The notes: a model not told the origin generated them from the sequence alone. 33,907 nt of DNA from JAFASC01 sp034669525 (GCA_034669525.1 JAXDNH010000038.1:1-33907), one strand, 5' to 3'. Positions 8,763-17,531 are shown, counted from the stretch's first letter. A program made the numbers and translations.

Positions 8763-9095
8763 ATGCAATTGGATTTGAGGATATTAGGTTCTGCAATTGC
8801 CGGCGCGTGCCTCGCGTCCGCGGTCTACCTTGCCCCAAGCCTCGGCAGCGCGCAACGCGATCTCGGCTTCGGGTTCTGCGCGCCGCCGCATCCGCCGCGA
8901 TGCGCATCAAATCCGGCAACCTATGGGTCGCAAGCCGAAATCGACAAATGCCAGGACGACATGAACCGCTACGTTAACTCGGTCGCCGCCTACCGTCTTT
9001 GCCAGACGCAGGAAATCGAACGTGCCGTTCGTGAAACAAACGGCACGTTGCAGCGGTGGAAATGCAGTCTCGCGGCGAAGGCGCTCTGCCAATAG
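8763..9095 (+). CDS. Small secreted Cys-containing protein, unknown function
   Basis: Not recognised. The 110-residue product has a probable signal peptide (hydrophobic LRILGSAIAGACLASAVYLAP, cleavage near GSA at 28-30). The mature part has six cysteines (39, 47, 63, 80, 101, 109), consistent with up to three disulfides in the periplasm, and helical, charged segments around 55-100. It starts at the ATG at 8763; an upstream frame reading back into livF adds 24 residues that do not look like a secretion signal. It sits alone between the liv operon and the convergent degP, 11 bp from the degP stop. Codon use and composition match its neighbours. Confidence 0.7.
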   Translation: MQLDLRILGSAIAGACLASAVYLAPSLGSAQRDLGFGFCAPPHPPRCASNPATYGSQAEIDKCQDDMNRYVNSVAAYRLCQTQEIERAVRETNGTLQRWKCSLAAKALCQ

Positions 9096-9106
9096 CTCGA
9101 TGGCGC

Positions 9107-10639
9107 CTAGTCGATCGGCAACGCGACGAAGTGCACGTCGCCCTGCAAGCCAGCGACGAGTAGAAGCGCGCTCTTCTTGCCGGACTCCTTCAGCGCTTTG
9201 AGCTTCTTCGCCACATCCGCGGGCTGCGCGACCGGCTCCTGATTGATCTCGACGATCACTTCGCCGGGCTGGATGCGCTTGTCGGCGGCGCTCGAGCGCG
9301 GATCCACGTTAGTGACGACGACGCCCGACTTAACACTTTCACGGATCGAATATTTCTTGCGGAGCTCATCGCTGAGGCCCGAGAATTCGAGCCCGAGCGC
9401 CTTCTGCACCGGACTGGCGGTGACGCCGCCGCCTTTGGTCGCATCGTTCTTCGAAGTGTCAAGCGAAGCCTGTTTCTCGCCGTCTTCGAGGCGCCCCAGC
9501 TTTACATTCAGGGTAACCTCTTTGCCGTCGCGCATGACGATCACCGGAACGTCCTTGCCGACGGGCGTCGCGGCAACGATCTTCGGTAGATCGCGCGATT
9601 CCTTCACCTCTTTGCCGTCAAACTTGGTAATGACGTCGCCGGTCTTAAGGCCGGCCGGCTTTGCCGGTCCCTTATCATCGACCCCGGCGATCAGCGCACC
9701 GCGCACCGCGCCAAGGTTGAGAGTCTCCGCGATCGCATCGTCAATGTTCTGGATGCGCACGCCGAGCCAGCCGCGCCGCGTCTCGCCAAACCTCTGCAGC
9801 TGATCGATGATCGGCTGTACCGTATTGGCAGGCGTCGCAAACCCAATGCCAATCGAACCGCCGGACGGCGACAGAATCGCCGTGTTGATGCCGATCACCT
9901 CGCCGTCCATGTTGAACAGCGGACCGCCGGAATTTCCTTTGTTGATCGATGCGTCCGTCTGGATGTAATTGTCATACGGGCCGCTTTCGATATTGCGGTT
10001 GCGCGCCGAGACGATGCCGGCGGTCACCGAGCCGCCGAGGCCGAACGGGTTGCCGACGGCCATCACCCAGTCACCGACGCGCGCCTTGTCGCTATCGCCG
10101 AGCTTCACCGCCTTGAGCGGCTTGTCCGGTTTTACGCGCAGCACCGCGACATCGACTTTCGTATCCTTGCCGACGATCTCGGCCTTCAACTTCTGGCCAT
10201 CGGTGAAAATGACCGTCACCTCATTCGCATCGGCGATCACGTGATTGTTGGTGATCACGATCCCCGAGGAATCAATGACGAAGCCGGACCCGAGCGAATT
10301 CGAACGGCGCTGCTGCTGGCGCGGAGCGTCGTCACCGCCCTGCTGCTGACGGCGCTTGAAGAATTCTTCGAAGAGATCATCGAAAGGCGTGCCCGGCTGA
10401 AGCTGCGGCGTATTGCTCGCGCGCTTGTCTTCGACCATTTGCGTCGCCGAAATGTTGACGACCGCGCCGCTGACCTGGTCCGCGAGATCGGCTAGCGAGT
10501 CCGGCCCGCGAGCAAAAGCAGGTGCGGCGTCAAACTGGACGAAAGGAACGGCACCAATCCCGAGGCCAGCAGCGAGAGCTACCACGCCAAGCGAATGCCG
10601 GAGCTTACAACGTGAAAAGGAAATTCGGACGGGAGCCAT
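9107..10639 (-). CDS. degP: Do/DegP-family periplasmic serine protease
   Basis: HtrA-type protease/chaperone that degrades misfolded envelope proteins. The 510 residues show a signal region (SLGVVALAAGLGIGAVPFV, cleavage near AFA), a Gln-rich linker (about 95-112), the catalytic triad His133 (NNHV), Asp163 (KVDVAV) and Ser237 (GNSGGP), and two C-terminal PDZ domains (about 280-370 and 400-505). The ATG at 10639 follows AGGAGA at good spacing; a TTG one codon upstream is the other option. It follows hflC on the same strand with a 106-bp gap, a known alphaproteobacterial grouping. The DUF2065 gene I remember lying between them in relatives is absent. Confidence 0.95.
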   Translation of the reverse strand: MAPVRISFSRCKLRHSLGVVALAAGLGIGAVPFVQFDAAPAFARGPDSLADLADQVSGAVVNISATQMVEDKRASNTPQLQPGTPFDDLFEEFFKRRQQQGGDDAPRQQQRRSNSLGSGFVIDSSGIVITNNHVIADANEVTVIFTDGQKLKAEIVGKDTKVDVAVLRVKPDKPLKAVKLGDSDKARVGDWVMAVGNPFGLGGSVTAGIVSARNRNIESGPYDNYIQTDASINKGNSGGPLFNMDGEVIGINTAILSPSGGSIGIGFATPANTVQPIIDQLQRFGETRRGWLGVRIQNIDDAIAETLNLGAVRGALIAGVDDKGPAKPAGLKTGDVITKFDGKEVKESRDLPKIVAATPVGKDVPVIVMRDGKEVTLNVKLGRLEDGEKQASLDTSKNDATKGGGVTASPVQKALGLEFSGLSDELRKKYSIRESVKSGVVVTNVDPRSSAADKRIQPGEVIVEINQEPVAQPADVAKKLKALKESGKKSALLLVAGLQGDVHFVALPID

Positions 10640-10745
10640 CAATTATTCTCCTGAAGCCGCGACGTTTTGGGACGAGCGGGCGATCGAGTGAACAGGTCGG
10701 GCGCGGACGCGCTCGGTCAAGCGAGGTTCGAATCCAAGCTCCGCA

Positions 10746-11687
10746 TTATCTTTGCGCAGACGCGCCGCCCGATGTTGCCGCGCCACCCGGGGGTGTACCT
10801 GCTGGCGCGGCCCGCCCCGTCGCGCTGCCGAAATAGCGGAAGAAGTCGGATGTCGGGCTTGTCACGAACCGCGTGTCACGCGCTTTGAACGAGGCATCAT
10901 AGGCCTGCATCGAGCGATAGAACGCGAAAAAATCCGGGTCCTGTCCATACGCCTCGGCGAAGATGCGGTTTCGCTCGGCGTCACCTTGGCCTCGAACCTG
11001 GTCGGCCTGCCGCTGCGCGTCGGCGCGCAGCACGACGACGTCGCGGTCCGCCTTCGCGTTGATCTTCTGCGCCTGTTCCGAGCCTTGCGCACGATATTCG
11101 GAGGCTTCGCGGGCGCGCTCCGTCTGCATGCGGCTGTAGACTTTCTCGGAAATCTCGCGCGGCAGATCGGCGCGACGTATTCGCGCATCGACGATGCGCA
11201 CTCCGAAGCGGCCGCCTTCCGTGTTCACCTGCTCGCGGATGCGCACCATCAGATTGGCACGGTCGTCGCGCACGATCTGCGTCTGGTTGGCTTCGCCCAG
11301 AACGCGGCGAACGGCGGAGTTCAGCACCGATGCGAGCTGATTGTTGGCGCGCTCGACCGTGCCCACCGTCTGATAAAACCGCAGCGGATCGACGATGCGG
11401 TAGCGCACGAACGCATCGACCTCGATGCGCTGATTGTCGGAGGCGAGCACCTCCTGCTTTGGGCTCTCCAGATCGAGAATGCGGTTGTCCAAGAAGACGA
11501 CGGTCTCGACAAAGGGAATCTTGAAATGCAGGCCAGGCTCGGTGACGAGGCCGCGTCCCGCGACCGGCTCGCCGAACCGCAACACCAATGCCTGTTCCGT
11601 TTGCAGCACTTCGAACGTTGCGCTGCCCAAAATGATCAGCACGACCACCGCGATGCCGACGATGATAAGTCCGAAAGCGCTCCTCAT
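10746..11687 (-). CDS. hflC: HflC, SPFH-domain regulator of FtsH
   Basis: Partner of HflK in the large periplasmic HflKC cage that surrounds and modulates the FtsH membrane protease. The 313 residues have one N-terminal membrane anchor (about 4-24), an SPFH/band-7 domain beginning with EQALVLRFGEP, and a helical region with the family's REASEYRAQGSEQAQKI and GQDPDFFAFYRSMQAY segments. The tail after residue 290 is Ala/Pro/Gly-rich. Its start codon overlaps the hflK stop (ATGA at 11684-11687), so the two are translationally coupled. Confidence 0.96.
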   Translation of the reverse strand: MRSAFGLIIVGIAVVVLIILGSATFEVLQTEQALVLRFGEPVAGRGLVTEPGLHFKIPFVETVVFLDNRILDLESPKQEVLASDNQRIEVDAFVRYRIVDPLRFYQTVGTVERANNQLASVLNSAVRRVLGEANQTQIVRDDRANLMVRIREQVNTEGGRFGVRIVDARIRRADLPREISEKVYSRMQTERAREASEYRAQGSEQAQKINAKADRDVVVLRADAQRQADQVRGQGDAERNRIFAEAYGQDPDFFAFYRSMQAYDASFKARDTRFVTSPTSDFFRYFGSATGRAAPAGTPPGGAATSGGASAQR

Positions 11688-12805
11688 CGGCGTGCCCCCT
11701 GACTTGGTGCGGCGGATTTGTTCAGTTCATCGAGGGGTAGATAGGGCACGACGCTCTGCCCGCCCGGCTGATCAATGATGACCTTGTCGGCGGCGCCAAG
11801 GATGCGCTCCATCGTTTCGAGATAGAGCCGCTCGCGCGTGACATCGGGGGCGCGCTTGTACTGCTCGTAGACCGAGAGGAATCGGGCCGTTTGGCCGCGC
11901 GCTTCCGCTACGGTTTGCTCGCGATAGCCTTCCGCTTCCTGAATGATTCGGGCTGCGGCGCCGCGCGCCTCGGGCACGACGCGGTTTGCATAAGCCTCCG
12001 CCTCGTTGCGCAGACGCTGCAAATCCTGCTGCGCGGCCGTGACATCGCGGAAAGCCGAAATCACGGACGCAGGCGGATCAACCGAGAGAAGCTGCACCTG
12101 CAGGACAAGCACGCCGGCTTTGTATTCGTTAAGAACGCGCTGCATCAGGTCCTGCGCAGCGGGCTCGATCACCTTGCGCTCGGCCGTGAGAATCTTCTGG
12201 ATTTGCGAGCGCCCAACGATCTCCCGCATTGCGCTTTCGGCGACGGCTTTGACCGTCTCTTCCTGATTACGGACGTTAAAGGCGTAATCTTCCGGCCGGA
12301 CCGGGTCGATCTGCCAGATCACGCGGAATTTCACGTCGGCGATGTTCTCGTCGCCAGTGAGCATCAGGCTTTCGTCCGGCACGTCGATTTGCGTCGGATT
12401 GGTGCGGCTACTCAGCACATATTTCGAGCCAACGTCGGTCGAGTTGCGGTCGGTCACCTTGAGTTTCATCACCGTGCCGATCGGGTAAGGCATGTTGTAG
12501 TTGAGGCCCGCCGAGGTCTTGCCGGTGTAGCGGCCAAAGATCAGGTTCAAGCCAACTTCGTTCGGCCCGACCGTGTAGAAGCCGCTGCAGGCCCAGGCGA
12601 GCAGCGCGATCAGCGCGAGCCACAGGAGGCCGCGCCCGCCGAAACCGGACGGCAGGATGTTGCGCAGCCGGTCCTGGCTTCGCCGCAGCAACTCTTCCAG
12701 GTTCGGTGGTGTCGAGCCGCTCGGCCCCTGACCCCACGGACCCTGGCCCCAAGGACTCTGGTTATTCGGCTTCCAGGGCCCGCCGCCTTGATCACTCCAG
12801 GGCAT
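11684..12805 (-). CDS. hflK: HflK, SPFH-domain regulator of FtsH
   Basis: First gene of the hflK-hflC pair. The 373-residue protein starts with the Gly/Pro/Trp/Gln-rich cytoplasmic segment usual for HflK (GPWGQGPWGQGP), followed by one membrane helix (about 65-85), the SPFH domain (FYTVGPNEVGLNLIFGRY) and long helices in EARGAAARIIQEAEGYREQTVAEARG. The ATG at 12805 has GAGG four bases upstream. It is the promoter-proximal gene; the 116 bp upstream to the dehydrogenase stop should carry the promoter, but no clear hexamers were picked out. Confidence 0.96.
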   Translation of the reverse strand: MPWSDQGGGPWKPNNQSPWGQGPWGQGPSGSTPPNLEELLRRSQDRLRNILPSGFGGRGLLWLALIALLAWACSGFYTVGPNEVGLNLIFGRYTGKTSAGLNYNMPYPIGTVMKLKVTDRNSTDVGSKYVLSSRTNPTQIDVPDESLMLTGDENIADVKFRVIWQIDPVRPEDYAFNVRNQEETVKAVAESAMREIVGRSQIQKILTAERKVIEPAAQDLMQRVLNEYKAGVLVLQVQLLSVDPPASVISAFRDVTAAQQDLQRLRNEAEAYANRVVPEARGAAARIIQEAEGYREQTVAEARGQTARFLSVYEQYKRAPDVTRERLYLETMERILGAADKVIIDQPGGQSVVPYLPLDELNKSAAPSQGARR

Positions 12806-12921
12806 AAATCCTCGATTATCCGCGGCGCGTTGCCCGGATGGACGGCCTTATAGGAGAAGCGGGCCGTGCGGACAAATCAGAGGCGCGCCAATCATGGCTT
12901 TTCCACGCGTGAAGCGTCGGC

Positions 12922-13812
12922 TTAGCGGCCGAGAAATTTGCGCGGCCAGTAAGCCGGCAGGTTTGCGCCATCCTTGTGGCCCCAGCCCTCCTTCGCCGCG
13001 TCCTCGAAAATCTTCAGCGTGTCTTCGGCAAGCGGAAGCTTTGCGCCGAGGCTCGCGGCCTCGGCAATCATAGTACGCAGGTCCTTGCAGATGGAATCGA
13101 CATCGAAGGCAGGCGGTTTGACCTCTTCGCCCGCGAGAGCCTTGCCGATCAACGGGCCGCGGGTTTTCAGCACGTTGGGCGAGCCGGAGGAGTCGGCGAA
13201 AAATTCCATGAGCTGCACCGGCTCCATCCCGTTCGGCCGGCAAAGGATGAAGGCCTCCGCCAGCGCCTGATACGAGACGATCAGCGGCAGGTTGATCGCA
13301 AGCTTCATCCGCGCGCCGGACCCGACCGGCCCGAAATGTTCGTGCCGGCGGCAAAGCTGATCGAGGATCGGCACCGCGCGCGCAACGTCCGCCGCCTCGC
13401 CGCCTACCATGCCAAGGAGCTTGCCCTGTCGCGCCGGACCGGTCGAGCCCCCGACCGGGCATTCGACAAACGCGCCTCTGCGCGCCCGCACGTCCGTAGC
13501 GAGCGCGATCGAAGTCTCCGGCCGCACCGTGCTCATGTCTAGGACGAGCCTGCCGGAGAGATCGGCGGCAAGGATGCCGCCCGGCGTGCGATAGACGCCG
13601 TCGATCGCCTCGGCATCGAAGAGAATCGTGACGATCGCCTCGGTCTGTCCGGCGAGCTCGGCGGCGCTCTTCGCGGCTGTCGCACCTCTAGCGGCGAGCG
13701 GCGCGGCTTTCTCTGGCGAGCGGTTCCAGACAACGAGCTCGTGCCCGCATTCGATCAAGCGCTCGGCAATCGCGCTTCCCATCTTGCCCAATCCTGCGAT
13801 GCCGATTTTCAT
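12922..13812 (-). CDS. NAD(P)-dependent beta-hydroxyacid dehydrogenase (HIBADH family)
   Basis: Oxidoreductase of the 3-hydroxyisobutyrate/6-phosphogluconate dehydrogenase family, 296 residues, usual length. It has the Rossmann motif GLGKMG (8-13), NRSPEK at the end of the second strand (Asn rather than Asp, hinting at NADPH), the substrate loop CPVGGSTGPARQGKL (118-132) with Ser123, and the catalytic Lys170 in GSGARMKLAINL. It is divergent from a paralogue, with 69 bp between the two starts. The two proteins differ clearly in sequence, so this is not a recent duplication. The substrate is unknown; tartronate semialdehyde, 3-hydroxyisobutyrate or succinic semialdehyde are the family range. 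Confidence 0.9.
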   Translation of the reverse strand: MKIGIAGLGKMGSAIAERLIECGHELVVWNRSPEKAAPLAARGATAAKSAAELAGQTEAIVTILFDAEAIDGVYRTPGGILAADLSGRLVLDMSTVRPETSIALATDVRARRGAFVECPVGGSTGPARQGKLLGMVGGEAADVARAVPILDQLCRRHEHFGPVGSGARMKLAINLPLIVSYQALAEAFILCRPNGMEPVQLMEFFADSSGSPNVLKTRGPLIGKALAGEEVKPPAFDVDSICKDLRTMIAEAASLGAKLPLAEDTLKIFEDAAKEGWGHKDGANLPAYWPRKFLGR

Positions 13813-13881
13813 GTCCGCTCCTGTTTGACTGCGGCCAACAAATAGCGCGCTTTGCGCGCCGGCAAATTTTTGGGGGCATCA

Positions 13882-14769
13882 ATGAAACAAGTGGGGCAAG
13901 CGGTCGGGATTATCGGGCTCGGCATCATGGGCGGCGCGATCGCGCGCAACCTCGCGGCCAAGGGCTGGCATGTCACCGGCTTCGACACCCATCCCGAGCG
14001 CTGCAACGAGGCGCGGGAGAACGGCGTCCAGGTTGCCGCCGATACGGCGGGCGTGGCGCAAAAGGCCGAAATCATCCTGACGAGCCTGCCGAGTCCGGCA
14101 GCGGTGCGTTCGGTGGTCGGGGAGATTGTCGGCGCAAAAGCGCCGATGCGCATTGTCGTCGAGCTCTCGACGCTCGCCCTCGCCGACAAATTCGCAATGC
14201 GCGATGCGCTCACGGCGGCCGGACATATCGGACTCGATTGCCCGCTCAGCGGTACGGGTTCACAGGCGCAGAAGGGCGATCTCGTCGTCTATGCGAGCGG
14301 CGATAGGGCGGCGATCGACAAGTGCCGAGCGGTTTTTGCCGATTTCTCGCGCAAGACAGCCGATCTCGGTGAGTTCGGCAACGGCAGCAAGATGAAGTAC
14401 GTCGCCAACCACCTGGTCGCAGTTCACAACGTTGCCACGGCCGAGGCGTTGGTGCTGGGCATGAAATCCGGCCTCGATCCGCAGACCATCATCGAGGTGA
14501 TCAGCTCGGGTGCCGGTAATTCGCGCGTGTTCGAATTGCGTGCGCCGATGATGGCAGAGAAGAAATACGATCCGCCGACAATGCGGATCACGACATGGAA
14601 GAAGGATCTTGATGTGATTGGCGGTTATGCCGGCGAGCTCGGCGTGCCGCTGCCGGTCTTCGGCGCGACGCTCGCGCTTTATTCAGCGGCGAAGTCGATG
14701 GGCTATGGCGACCAGGATACCGGCTCGGTGTGCGCCGTACTCGAGAAGATGGCGGGACTGGAGAGGTGA
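13882..14769 (+). CDS. NAD(P)-dependent beta-hydroxyacid dehydrogenase, second paralogue
   Basis: Same family as the divergent neighbour, 295 residues. Motifs: GLGIMG (12-17), Asp35 in GFDTHPER (points to NAD preference, unlike the neighbour's Asn), CPLSGTGSQAQKGDL (120-134) and Lys172 in GNGSKMKYVANHL. The ATG at 13882 has GGGGG eight bases upstream and no alternative inside the conserved region; ten upstream in-frame codons look untranslated. The differing second-strand residue suggests the pair may use different cofactors. It converges with the 80-residue membrane protein gene 26 bp downstream. The substrate is unknown. Confidence 0.9.
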   Translation: MKQVGQAVGIIGLGIMGGAIARNLAAKGWHVTGFDTHPERCNEARENGVQVAADTAGVAQKAEIILTSLPSPAAVRSVVGEIVGAKAPMRIVVELSTLALADKFAMRDALTAAGHIGLDCPLSGTGSQAQKGDLVVYASGDRAAIDKCRAVFADFSRKTADLGEFGNGSKMKYVANHLVAVHNVATAEALVLGMKSGLDPQTIIEVISSGAGNSRVFELRAPMMAEKKYDPPTMRITTWKKDLDVIGGYAGELGVPLPVFGATLALYSAAKSMGYGDQDTGSVCAVLEKMAGLER

Positions 14770-14795
14770 GGGGTGGACCTTCTGGAAACCTCCGT

Positions 14796-15038
14796 TCAAC
14801 CGGGGTCGCCGTATATTCCGACATAAATGTACCAAATGCCTGCCGCGATGCTCGCCAGGCAGAAGAGATATTTGGCAACGAGGGGAGCCCATTTTTCGCC
14901 CAGCAACTTCGTCCAAAAATTTCCCTGGCTCGTAAATGCCAGCGCGAATGATGCAAATTTGCGGCTGGTCGCAAATGCGATCGCGATCGCGATGAAGATG
15001 ACACCGGTGATCACCGGAATCCAATCAGTGTGCCGCAT
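14796..15038 (-). CDS. Small two-helix membrane protein, unknown
   Basis: Not recognised. An 80-residue protein with two hydrophobic segments (about 7-23 and 59-76) separated by a stretch with several Lys and aromatic residues (SRKFASFALAFTS, FWTKLLGEKWAP); probably an inner-membrane hairpin protein. The ATG at 15038 has GGGAG at good distance (CTGGGAGAACGCGC), and the composition fits a real gene. The ribosome site lies within or next to a degenerate copy of the dispersed palindromic repeat found elsewhere in this window. It follows the DUF1345 gene on the same strand with a 68-bp gap, so it could be the last gene of the ispA transcript. Confidence 0.65.
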   Translation of the reverse strand: MRHTDWIPVITGVIFIAIAIAFATSRKFASFALAFTSQGNFWTKLLGEKWAPLVAKYLFCLASIAAGIWYIYVGIYGDPG

Positions 15039-15080
15039 GCGCGTTCTCCCAGGTATGCGAGCTCGTCAACACAGTGCAGG

Positions 15081-15104
15081 ACCTGAGAGGTGCGCGGTCC
15101 GGCG
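15081..15104. repeat. Dispersed repeat half-element, copy A
   Basis: These 24 bases (ACCTGAGAGGTGCGCGGTCC then GGCG) are exactly the reverse complement of 26409-26432, 11 kb away. They stand in the 68-bp gap between the DUF1345 gene and the 80-residue membrane protein. No coding role is visible. Confidence 0.75.
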
Positions 15105-15106
15105 TC

Positions 15107-15661
15107 TTACAGCAAACTCGCGGCGATGTTGATCGTCAGCGCGAGAATCGTCGTGTTGAAGAAGAACGAGACGATACCGTGGACGAGCGCCAGCGCCCGC
15201 ATCGTACGCGACGAAGTCGCCACGTCGGCTGTCTGCGAGGCCACGCCGATAATGTAAGAGAAATACAGGAAATCGAGGTAGTGCGGATCCTTCGTGCCGG
15301 GAAAGATCAGCCCCCCGCGGACATCGGTCGGATCGGGTGTCCGGAGTTCATCGGCGAAAAATTCGTGCGCGTAATGCAGCGTGAATGTCAGATGGACGAA
15401 AAACCACGAGCTGATGATTGTCGCGGCAACGAGCGTGATATGCGCGGCTTTGTCCGAGCCCGCAAGGTCCTTGACGCCGGCAAGTTCCAACACGATCGCC
15501 GTAAAAGATGCGATCGCCGCCAGAATCGACAGCCCAAGGAATGCATACTTGCCGTCGTCGGTGAGCTGCGCACGACGGCGGATCGAAAGTTTGTCCGCAC
15601 GCATCATCATGTGCGCGCCGAGGATGAGATACAGGATCACCGCGCCGTTCCACGCGATCAA
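15107..15661 (-). CDS. DUF1345 family membrane protein (5' start uncertain)
   Basis: Integral membrane protein of the DUF1345 family, recognisable by the segment HYLDFLYFSYIIGVASQTADVATSSRTMR near the C-terminus and four to five hydrophobic helices. The function is unknown. The TTG at 15661 gives 184 residues but falls within or just before a helix. In the same frame, upstream codons read family-like sequence (RPRLFLCIAIGVVAALVQP, then WRLATRLLIAWN), so the true protein begins earlier. No ATG, GTG or TTG occurs in that upstream stretch as far as the ispA stop; CTG at 15796-15794, overlapping the ispA stop, is the best candidate and would give about 229 residues, normal for the family. The boundary given is the conservative one. 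Confidence 0.8.
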   Translation of the reverse strand: MIAWNGAVILYLILGAHMMMRADKLSIRRRAQLTDDGKYAFLGLSILAAIASFTAIVLELAGVKDLAGSDKAAHITLVAATIISSWFFVHLTFTLHYAHEFFADELRTPDPTDVRGGLIFPGTKDPHYLDFLYFSYIIGVASQTADVATSSRTMRALALVHGIVSFFFNTTILALTINIAASLL

Positions 15662-15792
15662 TAGACGCGTGGCGAGGCGCCAATCGTGCGGCTGAACAAG
15701 CGCCGCGACGACGCCGATGGCAATGCAAAGGAAAAGTCGGGGCCGCGCCTGGATGAGGCGCGCCGGCAGCGCGCGATGTGGCGCGGCGCGGG

Positions 15793-16725
15793 TCAGTTGC
15801 GCCGCTCGACAGTGAAGCGCGCGGCTTCCGCCAGTACGGCGCCTTGCGCGCCGAAGCCGCCATCCCTCAACGCGGCAATCGCCTCCTCGGCGAGCGTGTC
15901 GCGTCGCTGGCGCGCTGCATCAATGCCAAGCGCGGCGACGAGCGTCGCCTTGTTGCGCCCCGCATCCTTGCCGGCACGCTTGCCGAGCGCGGCCTCGTCG
16001 CCTTCCTCATCCAAAATGTCGTCGGCAACTTGAAAGGCTGCGCCGAGCGCCCCACCGTAACGCGACAGCGCAGCGCTCTGCTTCTTGTCGGCGCCCCCGA
16101 GAATGGCGCCCGCTTCGACGGCGTATAAAAGCAGCGCACCGGTCTTCATCGCCTGGAGTTGGCGCACGGCGCCTTCCGTATGCTTTTCGGCCTGTTGTTC
16201 AGCGGCAAGGTCGAGGACCTGGCCGCCGACCATGCCGCCGAGCCCCGCCGCGCGGGCGAGCTTCAGCACAAGCTGCGCGCGCACCGCTGGATCGGGATGC
16301 GTGACGGGGTCGGCGACGACATCGAAGGCGTAGGTGAGCAGCGCGTCGCCCGCGAGGATCGCGGTCGCTTCGTCGAAGGCGCGGTGAGCGGTCGGGCGGC
16401 CGCGACGCAGATCGTCGTCGTCCATCGCCGGAAGATCGTCGTGGACGAGCGAATAGCAGTGGATCATTTCGAGCGCGGCCCCGGTGCGTAGCACGCCCTC
16501 GTCGTCAACGCCGAAGAGCCGCGCCGTCTCGACAACCAGAAAGGGCCGCAGCCGCTTGCCGCCGCCGAGAGCCGCATAGCGCATCGCCTCGACGAGCCGT
16601 GGCGGCCGCGCCGTCTCGCCGGGCAGCGGATCGGTCGACAGCAGGCGGTCGAGCATCGATTCGGTCGCCTGCGCGACATACTCGAGCCGCTCCCGGAATT
16701 GCCCCGCCGCTGCCTCTCGATCCAT
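15793..16725 (-). CDS. ispA: Polyprenyl synthetase, farnesyl-diphosphate synthase type
   Basis: Condenses isopentenyl diphosphate with allylic diphosphates to make farnesyl diphosphate for quinones, hopanoids and undecaprenyl carrier. The 310 residues show the first Asp-rich motif DDLPAMDDDD (96-105) with the two-residue insertion typical of bacterial type II FPP synthases, GGGKRLRPFL (54-63) and the second motif DDILD (235-239). MIHCYS before the first motif resembles E. coli IspA. It is divergent from mtgA (71 bp between starts) and is followed, with overlap, by the DUF1345 gene. Confidence 0.93.
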   Translation of the reverse strand: MDREAAAGQFRERLEYVAQATESMLDRLLSTDPLPGETARPPRLVEAMRYAALGGGKRLRPFLVVETARLFGVDDEGVLRTGAALEMIHCYSLVHDDLPAMDDDDLRRGRPTAHRAFDEATAILAGDALLTYAFDVVADPVTHPDPAVRAQLVLKLARAAGLGGMVGGQVLDLAAEQQAEKHTEGAVRQLQAMKTGALLLYAVEAGAILGGADKKQSAALSRYGGALGAAFQVADDILDEEGDEAALGKRAGKDAGRNKATLVAALGIDAARQRRDTLAEEAIAALRDGGFGAQGAVLAEAARFTVERRN

Positions 16726-16796
16726 CCCCGTCCCGCGCGTCCGCTTTGGCGCGGCTTGCCCGATCGAGTCCGGTCGGTCAAGGCTGCCGCCAAGTC

Positions 16797-17471
16797 ATGC
16801 GCACGCTGTGGAAGGCCCTTCGTCATCTTCTTTTCGTGGGCCTGGGGCTGCTCGTGCTTCTGGCCGGCGTCATCGCGCTCTGGCGGTTCGTGCCGCCGGT
16901 CTCGACCCTGATGCTCGCGCGCTGGGTGACCTTCCGCGCCGTCGAGCGCACCTACGTGCCGCTCGCCCGCATCTCGCCGCTTCTGATCGCGGCGGTGGTC
17001 ACGTCCGAGGACGCGCTTTTCTGCCGCCATCACGGCGTTGATTGGGGTGCGCTCAACGAGGTGATCAGCGAGGCCGACGAGGATGGGCCCTCGCGCGGGG
17101 CCTCGACCATCACCATGCAGACGGCGAAAAACCTGTTCCTGTGGCCGCAGCGCTCGACGATCCGGAAGGCACTGGAAATCCCGCTCGCGCTGGCGCTCGA
17201 CCGCGCCTGGGGCAAGCGGCGCGTGCTCGAAGTTTATCTAAACATTGCCGAATGGGGCGACCGCCTGTTTGGCGCGGAAGCCGCCGCGCGCCGCTACTTC
17301 CACAAGAGCGCGGCAGACCTTTCGCAGCGTGAAGCCTCCCTGCTCGCGACGGCACTGCCCAACCCGATCCTGCGCGATCCGAGCCGGCCGAAGCGGCGGC
17401 ATGCCGTGCTTGCGGCAATCAATGCGGGACGGGTGGTTGGGGCGGAGGGTTATTTGGAGTGCGTGAGGTAA
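16797..17471 (+). CDS. mtgA: Monofunctional biosynthetic peptidoglycan transglycosylase
   Basis: Polymerises lipid II into glycan strands on the outer face of the inner membrane (GT51 family). The 224 residues have one N-terminal membrane helix (about 10-29) and the GT51 motifs: SEDALFCRHHGVDW with catalytic Glu71, GASTITMQTAKNLFLW (101-116), RKALEIPLALALDR with Glu127, and KRRVLEVYLNIAEWG. The length and motif set are complete. The ATG at 16797 starts just before the helix; the open frame upstream overlaps ispA on the other strand. A second, broken copy of its last 130 bp lies at 18307-18433, beyond a toxin-antitoxin pair. The rpmF gene I remember following mtgA in many relatives is not here. 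Confidence 0.95.
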   Translation: MRTLWKALRHLLFVGLGLLVLLAGVIALWRFVPPVSTLMLARWVTFRAVERTYVPLARISPLLIAAVVTSEDALFCRHHGVDWGALNEVISEADEDGPSRGASTITMQTAKNLFLWPQRSTIRKALEIPLALALDRAWGKRRVLEVYLNIAEWGDRLFGAEAAARRYFHKSAADLSQREASLLATALPNPILRDPSRPKRRHAVLAAINAGRVVGAEGYLECVR

Positions 17472-17531
17472 GCGCTGGAACGCGAACGACGGGGGATGAC
17501 GAGATGAGCACTTGGCCTGCGTGCAAGATTG

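Noticed and set aside
10725..10735. GGTTCGAATCC, which looks like a tRNA T-loop
   Set aside because: The flanking bases do not form a T-stem (only three of five pairs), and no anticodon or acceptor arm fits upstream.
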